This document shows positions 1 to 7,680 of a DNA stretch of 64,000 nt, piece by piece (positions within the stretch are counted from its first letter, which is position 1; every line of letters starts with the position of its first letter). A program made the translations under genes and the position numbers. Origin of the DNA: Candidatus Sumerlaeota bacterium. Its GTDB lineage: Bacteria > Sumerlaeota > Sumerlaeia > SLMS01 > JAHLLQ01. Under the pieces are notes generated by a model. The model was not told the origin of the DNA and did not search any database. It saw only the letters and a program-made list of their open reading frames with translations. The stretch lies in NCBI GenBank assembly GCA_030156535.1, contig JASGMJ010000026.1, positions 1 through 64,000 of the forward strand, written 5' to 3'.

Positions 1-2772
1 GGGCGTGGATTGAAACAGACGTATCACCGCGGACACCGTGGAAATGCCGGTCGCCCCTCGCACGAGGGGCGTGGATTGAAACCTCGACTCTCTCCCTCCC
101 CTGGGCAATCGCATGGCGTCGCCCCTCGCACGAGGGGCGTGGATTGAAACGTGTTCTAGGCGCTGCCGCGATTGCCATTGCCGGTCGCCCCTCGCACGAG
201 GGGCGTGGATTGAAACTCCGCCGCAAGTACGTTATGCCGGAGTTTACCTGTCGCCCCTCGCACGAGGGGCGTGGATTGAAACTGGGGAGACGTGGGGCTC
301 TGGCGAACCTATGCGGTCGCCCCTCGCACGAGGGGCGTGGATTGAAACTACATCATCGGGCGCGGGCGCGGTGCCATTCAGGTCGCCCCTCGCACGAGGG
401 GCGTGGATTGAAACCGACAGGGGATGTTCGTTTTCTCGGTCGCGACGGGTCGCCCCTCGCACGAGGGGCGTGGATTGAAACTCCAGCAACGTGCCGATGC
501 CATCCGGCAGCGGACAGTCGCCCCTCGCACGAGGGGCGTGGATTGAAACCAGTAGCATGGCCGATGTGACCCTATCGTCCGAGTCGCCCCTCGCACGAGG
601 GGCGTGGATTGAAACACCGTGCCCGCGTCGTCTCCGTACAAAGTGCGGCTGTCGCCCCTCGCACGAGGGGCGTGGATTGAAACCACTGATAACCTCCATC
701 TGGCTCAATGTCAAATAGTCGCCCCTCGCACGAGGGGCGTGGATTGAAACATGCCGACCTGCAGGCCCTGTTGCCCGCCCTGTGCGTCGCCCCTCGCACG
801 AGGGGCGTGGATTGAAACCGCCGCAATCGAAAAGCGCGCCGCTGAGATGTAGTCGCCCCTCGCACGAGGGGCGTGGATTGAAACCCCGGCGTGAATGAAA
901 ACGACCGGACGCACTTTGGTCGCCCCTCGCACGAGGGGCGTGGATTGAAACCCGGCAGATGCGCTGCCCAGCACACATCGCCACCCGTCGCCCCTCGCAC
1001 GAGGGGCGTGGATTGAAACTCCGATAGCCGTTGCAGTGCGGTCAACGGGTGCCTAGTCGCCCCTCGCACGAGGGGCGTGGATTGAAACGTCTGCGGACAG
1101 CCGCAGACCATCGGCACTGTAGTCGCCCCTCGCACGAGGGGCGTGGATTGAAACGTCGTCTCGGTGGAGGCGAGTCCCCACGTCGCCGCGTCGCCCCTCG
1201 CACGAGGGGCGTGGATTGAAACCCGACGTGGGCGTCCGCGAGCGCTACACGGCAGGTCGCCCCTCGCACGAGGGGCGTGGATTGAAACGCGAGAACGGAT
1301 GGGGAGCACGCGCACGAGATGGTCGCCCCTCGCACGAGGGGCGTGGATTGAAACGGGGAAGGCTGCGAAGACGAGCGCCGCGGCGACCCGTCGCCCCTCG
1401 CACGAGGGGCGTGGATTGAAACGTCGGTGTAGATGCTCGTGGCCGGAATCTCGCAGTCGCCCCTCGCACGAGGGGCGTGGATTGAAACATGGAAATGGCT
1501 GACATCGTGGATCAGATCAAAGCCGGTCGCCCCTCGCACGAGGGGCGTGGATTGAAACCATTCGAGCGACGCGGGCGGCGCGGCGAGTGTCACGGTCGCC
1601 CCTCGCACGAGGGGCGTGGATTGAAACCCACGAGTAGGCAACGACCGGCCCGGGATCATCCGGTCGCCCCTCGCACGAGGGGCGTGGATTGAAACCTGAT
1701 CTATGTGGCCGGGGACAACACGGCGCCGGAGTCGCCCCTCGCACGAGGGGCGTGGATTGAAACACGCCGTTCCCGCATCCCACCCACCGCAACCCGTCGC
1801 CCCTCGCACGAGGGGCGTGGATTGAAACTTTCATTGTGGCAGCCTCCGATTCGATTTGTTGGGTCGCCCCTCGCACGAGGGGCGTGGATTGAAACGTGTC
1901 CGTGTCCGCGATGAAGCGCTGTTGCGTGTGTCGCCCCTCGCACGAGGGGCGTGGATTGAAACCTGAATTACTGGTACGATGAGTTGGGGCTGGGGGGTCG
2001 CCCCTCGCACGAGGGGCGTGGATTGAAACTCCTCTCGCGTGAAATGCCCGGTTTGCCCGCCGGGCGGTCGCCCCTCGCACGAGGGGCGTGGATTGAAACA
2101 ATGGACTCCCCTGTGATCTCCACAACCCGACACGTCGCCCCTCGCACGAGGGGCGTGGATTGAAACGCGTAGTAGTGCCCGCGCGTGTTCTGCGCGACGT
2201 CCGTCGCCCCTCGCACGAGGGGCGTGGATTGAAACATCATCTGGAAAGAACCGCTCCGCATGGCGATTCGGTCGCCCCTCGCACGAGGGGCGTGGATTGA
2301 AACCAGGCGAATCGTCCAACGGACTGGCGTGGCGTGAGTCGCCCCTCGCACGGGGGGCGTGGATTGAAACTCCAGCGGCGCGGTCGCGTGGAACGTCGTC
2401 GCGCGTCGCCCCTCGCACGGGGGGCGTGGATTGAAACCCCGAGCGCCGTTGCAGTGCGGTCGACGGGTGCCTAGTCGCCCCTCGCACGGGGGGCGTGGAT
2501 TGAAACAACGGGCGGATACTACGTCGGCAGCACGCAGGTGTCGCCCCTCGCACGAGGGGCGTGGATTGAAACGTGGAGGGCACGGTGCGCGGCATCCTGC
2601 GGCACGTCGCCCCTCGCACGAGGGGCGTGGATTGAAACACGGTCAGCCCCTCCCGAACGCCACAAGGTCAAGAGTCGCCCCTCGCACGAGGGGCGTGGAT
2701 TGAAACCTTGAAAAGGTTAAAGGTCTGCCTGAGGGCACGGTCGCCCCTCGCACGAGGGGCGTGGATTGAAAC
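1..2772 (+). CRISPR. Subtype I-C-like CRISPR array, 42 repeats / 41 spacers (left end truncated)
   Basis: A 33-nt repeat starts GTCGCCCCTCG and ends TGGATTGAAAC, with a perfect 9-bp stem (CGCCCCTCG / CGAGGGGCG) around a CA loop. It occurs 41 times in full, plus a 16-nt partial copy at positions 1-16; the last copy is 2740-2772. Spacers are 32-37 nt. This stem and the GTGGATTGAAAC 3' end are typical of subtype I-C repeats, where Cas5c cuts to leave an 11-nt 5' handle. That implies plus-strand transcription, with the leader and cas genes left of the window. Three adjacent repeats (2338, 2405, 2474) carry A16G, which keeps a G-U pair in the stem. Spacers at 1020-1055 and 2438-2473 match at 32 of 36 positions. 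No cas gene is visible here, so activity cannot be judged. Confidence 0.98.
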
Positions 2773-2973
2773 TTCCTCCCTCCGAACCCCGACGCCCGGG
2801 CGGCCGAGGCCATCAACGCGATGGCCGACAACGAACTCTCGTCTCGAAGACAGGCGTTCGACGAGTTCGTACAGTCCGGCATTCCCGACGTGATCCTGCG
2901 GATCATCGAGGAGGCCGAGGCCCGGCATGACGCCATTGCCAATCCTGGCGACAGCGGCACGACTACCGACTGA
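2773..2973 (+). pseudogene. 3' remnant of a phage-like gene abutting the last CRISPR repeat
   Basis: Immediately after the final repeat an open frame of 66 codons runs to a TGA at 2971-2973. The translation is rich in Ala, Glu and Asp and contains an amphipathic stretch (QAFDEFVQSGIPDVILRIIE). In this frame the last repeat supplies a stop (TGA at 2767-2769), so the gene's own 5' end is missing. The first in-frame ATG is at 2821 and would give only 50 residues. The simplest reading is that array and gene were joined by a deletion or insertion that removed the start. Function is not recognised; phage-like genes follow directly. A genuine 50-residue protein from 2821 is possible. Confidence 0.5.
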
Positions 2974-3035
2974 TCCCGCTTCCCTGCACACCGCTCACGA
3001 GCGTGGGCGGCATCTTTCATTCGAGGTACTTACCG

Positions 3036-3494
3036 ATGGCGACAACCACCGCTCCCTCCGCTTCTTCCGCAGCCGGTTCCCTGAAGAAGCTCTCCCGCTC
3101 CCAACGCGCCCTGATCGATGCCATCCTGACAAAGGACGGCTCCCAGGGCTCGGTCGATAGCATCGTGACTCTGGCCGAAAAGGTCGCGGCGGATGCGGAG
3201 ACATCTGCTGCTCTCGAAACGCTTCGCGCCGGAGTGAAGGTGTCCATCCCCATCGAGATCGGGGAGCCCAAGATCGACGAGCAGGCCATCAACGATGCAA
3301 AGGCCGCGCACGACGCCGAGCTCAAGCGCGTCGCTGCCGCAAACGCTGCGGTGATCCAGGGGATCGCCATCACGATCGTTGGCGCCGCTGCCCTGGCGGC
3401 CGGTGCGGGAACGGGCACTGCCGCCGTGGTCGCCTTCCTTCCCGCTGCGAAGAAGATCCTCAAAGCCATCCTCGAGAGCGACAACGCCGCATGA
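3036..3494 (+). CDS. Uncharacterised phage-like small protein with hydrophobic C-terminal segment
   Basis: This 152-residue protein is not recognised. The N-terminus is Ser/Ala-rich, followed by a basic helix (SLKKLSRSQRALIDAIL), an Asp/Glu-rich middle and a hydrophobic segment (about residues 107-140, AVIQGIAITIVGAAALAAGA) before a Lys-rich tail. The ATG at 3036 was chosen because GAGGT lies 9 nt upstream; an earlier GTG-type extension lacks such a site. It is the first intact gene of the block that continues into holin-like and XhlA-like genes, so a phage morphogenesis or lysis role is possible but unproven. Confidence 0.65.
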   Translation: MATTTAPSASSAAGSLKKLSRSQRALIDAILTKDGSQGSVDSIVTLAEKVAADAETSAALETLRAGVKVSIPIEIGEPKIDEQAINDAKAAHDAELKRVAAANAAVIQGIAITIVGAAALAAGAGTGTAAVVAFLPAAKKILKAILESDNAA

Positions 3495-3567
3495 TCGCGG
3501 GCGCATAGCTGCCGATCTTTCGCAGAGGTGAGAGCGCTCCATTCACCCCATTCCAGAGGACAACACC

Positions 3568-3849
3568 ATGCCTGACTCAATCTTCGCCATGCTGCTCGCG
3601 GCCGTACCCGTCGCGATCTACCTCGTTCTCGAGATCGTCCCTCTTCGCAAGAACCTCGTTCCGTTCCTCGTCGTCATCATCGCTGCCATCGTGGGCGTCG
3701 CCTCATGGTTGTTCGGCGTTTCCATCGAGCAGGCCAGCGCGCTCTTTCTCGCGGCATCGAGTGCTCCTGCTGTTCACGGTCTCGTCCAAGCATCCGGCAA
3801 TATGATCCGTGCGCAGCAGCCCGGGGAGGATGGTGATGGCGGAGAATGA
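3568..3849 (+). CDS. Holin-like small membrane protein
   Basis: A 93-residue protein with two clear hydrophobic segments (AMLLAAVPVAIYLVLEIV and LVPFLVVIIAAIVGVASWLF), a third weaker one (ASALFLAASSAPAV) and a charged C-terminal tail (RAQQPGEDGDGGE). Size and layout fit class I-type holins, which open the inner membrane at lysis, though no named family was recognised. GAGGACAACACC precedes the ATG. The 3' end overlaps the next gene by 14 nt, and that gene is XhlA-like, as in phage lysis cassettes. Role is inferred from topology and context. Confidence 0.6.
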   Translation: MPDSIFAMLLAAVPVAIYLVLEIVPLRKNLVPFLVVIIAAIVGVASWLFGVSIEQASALFLAASSAPAVHGLVQASGNMIRAQQPGEDGDGGE

Positions 3850-4087
3850 AAAACACGATGGTGGCGAAGACTCGCCGCACGTGAAGTTCGCCCTGCTGGA
3901 GCGCGAAGTGACCGAGATGAAGAAGTACCTCTACGGTAATGGACGCCCGGGAAAACTGGCCGTCATCGAAACGAAGATCGACACGCTCAGCGACAAAATG
4001 GGTAGGGTACAGCTGCTCATCGGCATTCTTGCCACCAGTAGCGGCGCCGGGATTGGGTACGTTCTCAAGGCGATGTTCGGCGGATAG
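3836..4087 (+). CDS. XhlA/hemolysin-like phage lysis accessory protein
   Basis: An 83-residue protein with a charged N-terminus, a coiled-coil-like middle (LEREVTEMKKYLYGNG, then LAVIETKIDTLSDKM) and one C-terminal membrane segment (VQLLIGILATSSGAGIGYVL). This is the layout of XhlA-type proteins encoded beside phage holins. The ATG at 3836 is preferred over one at 3830 because GAGG (3826-3829) is correctly spaced from it. It overlaps the 3' end of the holin-like gene. A 14-bp hairpin follows 33 nt after the stop and may terminate this transcript. Confidence 0.6.
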   Translation: MAENEKHDGGEDSPHVKFALLEREVTEMKKYLYGNGRPGKLAVIETKIDTLSDKMGRVQLLIGILATSSGAGIGYVLKAMFGG

Positions 4088-4120
4088 AATGTTATAGTCA
4101 GACAAAACCATTGATTCACC

Positions 4121-4164
4121 AGCGCCCCTCGTGGAAGGTTCCCCCGAACACCACGAGGGGCGCT
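4121..4164 (+). promoter_or_regulatory. 14-bp hairpin sharing CRISPR repeat stem arms; terminator or SD-sequestering element
   Basis: Positions 4121-4134 and 4151-4164 are perfect reverse complements (AGCGCCCCTCGTGG / CCACGAGGGGCGCT) around a 16-nt loop. The hairpin ends 4 nt before the ATG at 4169, and the only Shine-Dalgarno-like stretch (GAGGGG, 4155-4160) is inside its right arm, so pairing would hide the ribosome site. Both 9-nt arms of the CRISPR repeat stem occur inside its arms. It could be a terminator for the upstream lysis-type genes, a translational switch for the next gene, or a repeat mimic. Confidence 0.7.
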
Positions 4165-4168
4165 TTCC

Positions 4169-4543
4169 ATGTCAAAGCAGTCGGAGAAGGCAGCAACCAC
4201 CCAGGCCTTAACCGCGAAGCAGCAGGCCGAAGTCGACCGTCTCTCCTCCGCGGAGATCGTGCGCCAGTTCTTCGGCGACCTCTTTGTCCTTCTGGCGGAT
4301 CACGCAGCTGAGACTGATGGCATCGATGAAGAGGAGCTACGGCACTTCCTCCGGAAGGCCAACGAGCGCCTCGTGAAAGATCCCAACCTCGATGGACTCT
4401 GCCACTCCGATGTGCGCCAGGGACTTGCTGCCGCAGAGCACTTCCTGCTCGTTGCTTCGACCTGGCTGGATCCAGAGCGCTGCGCCGAGGCCCAGCGCTC
4501 GCTGGCGACAGCGATGCTGCTCAGTCGATTGAAGCCGGTGTGA
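4169..4543 (+). CDS. Uncharacterised acidic protein in phage-like block
   Basis: This 124-residue soluble protein is not recognised. It appears largely helical, with a basic polar N-terminus, an acidic centre (DHAAETDGIDEEELRHFLRK) and a C-terminal helix (RSLATAMLLSRLKPV). No membrane segment or signal peptide is visible. Its start codon is immediately preceded by a 14-bp hairpin that covers the probable ribosome-binding site, so expression may depend on melting of that structure. It belongs by position to the small phage-like block. If the hairpin is instead a terminator, the gene would need its own promoter, which I do not see. Confidence 0.6.
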   Translation: MSKQSEKAATTQALTAKQQAEVDRLSSAEIVRQFFGDLFVLLADHAAETDGIDEEELRHFLRKANERLVKDPNLDGLCHSDVRQGLAAAEHFLLVASTWLDPERCAEAQRSLATAMLLSRLKPV

Positions 4544-4669
4544 TGTGACATCACATCGGACCAAGTACACCCACCCTCACCCGCCCGGCCGACCTCCGCA
4601 TTCATCCTTGCGTTTCGTCCTGTCTTCTTGAAGAGAGAAGGAAAAGCGAAAGCAAAGGTGGGAACTCCT

Positions 4670-5017
4670 ATGGGCAAGAAGGCGATGAAGACGCTCAATT
4701 GGCCGAAGCTTCTGGCCGAAATCGAAGCGGGGGCAGCGGTGGCGGAGATTGCCAAGCGCGAGGGAATTACATCATCGGCGATCTATCGGCAGCGTAAGCA
4801 GGTCGAGGCTGGCCGGTCCCATGGCGTTCCGGGGCGGCCGAAGAAGCTGGAGGGCGCGACGACTCGAATAACCCTGCGCGTGCCCGAGGAGATCGTGGAA
4901 GCAGCCAGACGCGAGGCCGCAGCGCTTGGCATTCCAGAATCAGAGCTTCTGCGCGAAGCACTCGTGGAGCGATTCACTTCGAAGAAGGCGAATCCCCCCA
5001 AGAAGGGGCGAGGCTGA
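4670..5017 (+). CDS. Putative DNA-binding protein, HTH plus ribbon-helix-helix-like
   Basis: A 115-residue basic protein. Residues about 10-45 resemble a homeodomain-like HTH (LLAEIEAGAAVAEIAKREG, then SSAIYRQRKQVEAG). A GRPKK linker leads to a ribbon-helix-helix-like segment (ITLRVPEEIVEAARREAAAL). A Lys/Arg-rich tail ends the chain. The ATG at 4670 has AGGTGGGA upstream; an earlier TTG extension is less convincing. It could be a phage or plasmid-type regulator. It is the last gene before a 14-bp inverted repeat and tRNA-Arg, where such regulators of integrated elements are often found. The DNA target is unknown. Confidence 0.6.
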   Translation: MGKKAMKTLNWPKLLAEIEAGAAVAEIAKREGITSSAIYRQRKQVEAGRSHGVPGRPKKLEGATTRITLRVPEEIVEAARREAAALGIPESELLREALVERFTSKKANPPKKGRG

Positions 5018-5033
5018 GCGAGCGCGGATTCGA

Positions 5034-5108
5034 AACCAGTATGCCCAGAAAAGCCCATTTGGAGGGTATTTAAATGGCATTTCCGGTGCAGATTTGGGCA
5101 TACTGGTT
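5034..5108. repeat. 14-bp perfect inverted repeat (47-nt spacer) beside tRNA-Arg
   Basis: AACCAGTATGCCCA at 5034-5047 and TGGGCATACTGGTT at 5095-5108 are exact reverse complements, separated by a relatively AT-rich 47-nt spacer. The spacing is long for a terminator. Position between phage-like genes and the 3' end of a tRNA gene suits a recombination or attachment-site accessory element, but a regulator site is equally possible. A T-arm-like string (GGATTCGAAACC) just upstream is only weak evidence for a tRNA fragment. Confidence 0.6.
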
Positions 5109-5146
5109 CAAGCCAAGAACCATCGTAAGTCGTTTATTTTGAATGG

Positions 5147-5220
<74 letters not shown>

Positions 5221-5413
5221 GCGGAACGGGGACGCGGGCGTGCGCCGCGCCGCGTCGGGGGAAGTGAGGCGCGCAGAGGTGCCGAACGTCAACGCGGAAG
5301 TCAAGGCACCATGAAGTCCGACGAGTGGGTGCGGGTGCTCAGCAGCAGGCGTTTGTGTTGATACGCGGCGTGGTGGGTCGGGACGATGCGGGACCTTTCC
5401 GCGGCGGCGCTTT

Positions 5414-7039
5414 GTGACGGCTCATCCGGACCCCAAAATCCCGACGACGTTGTGTGCTGCCTTGCGGCGGCACGGTTGGGTGTTGCTGGCGATTGTGCTG
5501 CTGGGCGGGCTGCTGAGGTTCTGGGATTTGGGCGGAGTGCCGCCCGGGTTGTTTCGCGACGAGGCGGAGAAGGGCTACACGGCACTGGAGCTTTGGCGGA
5601 CGGGGCGGCATGGCGAGTTCGTCGCCGGGCAGGTAGTGGCGACGCGGTTTCTGCCGGCGTTCGTCGAGGTGGGGGGAGCGGAGACGTCGGCGATCTATCA
5701 GTATCTGTCGGCGCCGATCGTGGGCGTGTTTGGACTGGGGCGGACGACGACGCGCGCCGTGGCGGCGTTGACCGGTCTATTGACGATTTTGGCGGCGTGG
5801 GCGCTGGCGGTGCGGCTGGAGTCGGGGGGGCATCTGGAGTGGCGGCGCGGCGGCGGTGCCTCGCCGGTGCCCGGTGGCTTGGTGCCCCGTGGTCTGGTAC
5901 CATTGGCGGCGGCGGCGTTCGTGGCGGTGGGGCCGACGCATGTGCTGTTTTCGCGCTGGGCCCAGCAGGGGATCACGGTGCCGTTGTTCTTCACGCTGGG
6001 GGTGCTGGCGGTGGTGTCGGTGCCTGTCGTGGCTCAGCGGCATCGGCGGGCGATGGCGGCCGTGGCGGGGCTGGGGTTTGCGGCGGCGTTTTACGGCTAT
6101 GCGCCGGCGAGGCTGGTGGTGCCGGTGCTGTTGCTGGGGTTGTGGTGGGAGATGGGGGGCGACGTGCGGCGGCTGGTGCGGGCGTACTGGCCGTCGGCGG
6201 CGCTGTTTTTCCTGTTCGCGCTGCCGATCCTTGCGTTCGCCATCACCGAGGGCTCCGGGCGGTTCAACCGTGTTTCGGTGTTCGGAGGGCGCGGGCTGGG
6301 CAAGGCCCTCGGGTTGTTTCTGGCGAACTACGCGGCGCACTTCGATCCGCGTTTTCTGTTTCTGGCGGGCGACGCGAATCCGCGCCATGGGCTGGCGTTT
6401 TCGGGGCTGATGGGTTGGGCCGAGACGCCGTTCTTTCTGCTGGGGCTGTGGACGCTGCGCGACCGCGCGCGGGCCGGGTCGCGGCTGCTGATCGTGTGGC
6501 TGCTGGCGGCGCCGGTGGCGGCGGCGCTGACGGCCGACGGCATTCCCCACGCGCTACGGTCGATTCTGTTCTTCCCGGCCGTGCATTTGATCAGCGCACG
6601 GGGAGCGGGTCTGCTGGCGGGATGGGCGGGCAGGCGTGTGGCGCTGGTGGCTTTGGGCGTGGCGTGCGTGGCGACGGGCGTGCTGGACGCGGTGGCGCTG
6701 GGGCGGGTGGCGAAGGACGGCGCATCCTGGCAGTACGGGCCGCTGGAGGCGCTGGCCGTGATGGACGCCCATCATCCGGGTGGCCCGAACGCATTGGTCA
6801 CGGATTATGCGGTCTACTACGTCCTGTTCCACGAGCAGCCCGACCCGCGTGACTTCCACGAGCAGGGGACGGCGGCGCTGCGGACGCTGGTGCTGGCGCC
6901 GGGCACGCCGCTGCCCGATGGGGCGCTGGTGGCGCACCCGCCTTTCGAGCTCTTCGCGCGGCCCCAGGGGATCGACGTTCCGGCGCTGAGTGGCGATCCC
7001 GCCGACCCGCCTGCCATGATGATCCGGACGGGTTGGTAG
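5414..7039 (+). CDS. GT39-family (PMT/ArnT-like) membrane glycosyltransferase
   Basis: A 541-residue polytopic inner-membrane protein with about ten hydrophobic spans. The first periplasmic loop carries an acidic motif in the right place for the GT-C fold (VPPGLFRDEAEKGYTALELW), as in PMT/ArnT enzymes that transfer sugars from lipid-linked donors. A soluble C-terminal region (about residues 450-541) follows the last span. The start is GTG at 5414, the first plausible initiator of the frame. The gene converges on iorB with a 19-nt gap. Donor and acceptor cannot be deduced. The sequence is very GC-rich, which makes long open frames on both strands, but membrane periodicity supports this frame. 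Confidence 0.8.
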   Translation: MTAHPDPKIPTTLCAALRRHGWVLLAIVLLGGLLRFWDLGGVPPGLFRDEAEKGYTALELWRTGRHGEFVAGQVVATRFLPAFVEVGGAETSAIYQYLSAPIVGVFGLGRTTTRAVAALTGLLTILAAWALAVRLESGGHLEWRRGGGASPVPGGLVPRGLVPLAAAAFVAVGPTHVLFSRWAQQGITVPLFFTLGVLAVVSVPVVAQRHRRAMAAVAGLGFAAAFYGYAPARLVVPVLLLGLWWEMGGDVRRLVRAYWPSAALFFLFALPILAFAITEGSGRFNRVSVFGGRGLGKALGLFLANYAAHFDPRFLFLAGDANPRHGLAFSGLMGWAETPFFLLGLWTLRDRARAGSRLLIVWLLAAPVAAALTADGIPHALRSILFFPAVHLISARGAGLLAGWAGRRVALVALGVACVATGVLDAVALGRVAKDGASWQYGPLEALAVMDAHHPGGPNALVTDYAVYYVLFHEQPDPRDFHEQGTAALRTLVLAPGTPLPDGALVAHPPFELFARPQGIDVPALSGDPADPPAMMIRTGW

Positions 7040-7058
7040 CGCAAGCCGCCGGCGACCC

Positions 7059-7655
7059 TCAGGCCATCGATTTCTCGGTGGCCTTCTTCGCGACTTCGCG
7101 TCCGGCGTGGAAGATCGTGACGTTGAGTTCGGCAATGCGCTCGCCCTTGGAGATAAAGCGCGCGTGGATGGCCTTGGCCAGAGCTTCCGGCGGCATTTCC
7201 ACGAAGTGCGACGCGGCGCCGAGCATCGCCATGTTCATCGAGCGCGGCGAGCCGAGCTCCTTGGCGAGTGCGTCGGCATCGAACAGAATGTGGCGCGGCA
7301 GGGCGTCGTAGGCGGCGCGGATCGTGTCCATCGACGGATAGTTGCCGATGTTCTCGAACGGCGTGGCGTTGGCAATCGCCCATCCCTCCCGCGAAAGATA
7401 AGGAAGGTAGCGCAGGGCTTCCATCGGCTCGACGGAAAGGATCATGTCGGCGGACTTCAGCGGGATGATGTCAGAGGCGATGGGATTGCTGGAGAGGCGC
7501 AGGTGCGAGTGAACGGCGCCGCCGCGCTGGGCCATGCCGTGGATTTCGGACTGCTTGACGTACAGACGCGCGTCGATGGCCGCCTGGGCCAGAACGGCTG
7601 CGATCGAGATGATCCCCTGGCCACCGACGCCTGCAATGATGAGGTCACACTTCAT
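7059..7655 (-). CDS. iorB: Indolepyruvate:ferredoxin oxidoreductase, beta subunit
   Basis: This 198-residue protein matches the gamma-type domain of 2-oxoacid:ferredoxin oxidoreductases. It starts with a glycine-rich motif (IIAGVGGQGIISIAAVLAQA) and continues with the conserved SEIHGMAQRGGAVHSHLR stretch. Together with IorA it oxidatively decarboxylates aryl-pyruvates to aryl-acetyl-CoA, passing electrons to ferredoxin in the cytoplasm. The ATG at 7655 is chosen because the family start (MKCDLIIAG) lies there; an upstream extension overlaps iorA. It is the last gene of the minus-strand paaK-ACT-paaK-iorA-iorB run and lies 25 nt after iorA. Confidence 0.93.
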   Translation of the reverse strand: MKCDLIIAGVGGQGIISIAAVLAQAAIDARLYVKQSEIHGMAQRGGAVHSHLRLSSNPIASDIIPLKSADMILSVEPMEALRYLPYLSREGWAIANATPFENIGNYPSMDTIRAAYDALPRHILFDADALAKELGSPRSMNMAMLGAASHFVEMPPEALAKAIHARFISKGERIAELNVTIFHAGREVAKKATEKSMA

Positions 7656-7680
7656 TGGTTGATCCAATTCCTTTCCCGCG

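Noticed and set aside
113-2703. Many overlapping open frames of repetitive peptides (e.g. SPLARGAWIET, FQSTPLVRGAT) on both strands
   Set aside because: They are translations of the CRISPR repeat and its spacers; the repeat has no stop in several frames, so the frames carry no gene signal.
1-5020. Self-targeting spacers against the adjacent phage-like block
   Set aside because: By eye no spacer shows a long match to 2773-5020. This was not exhaustive, and an alignment of all 41 spacers to the genome would settle it.
5026-5039. T-arm-like string (GGATTCGAAACC) as an att copy of the tRNA 3' end
   Set aside because: Only about ten bases agree and T-arms are generic; not enough to call an attachment site.
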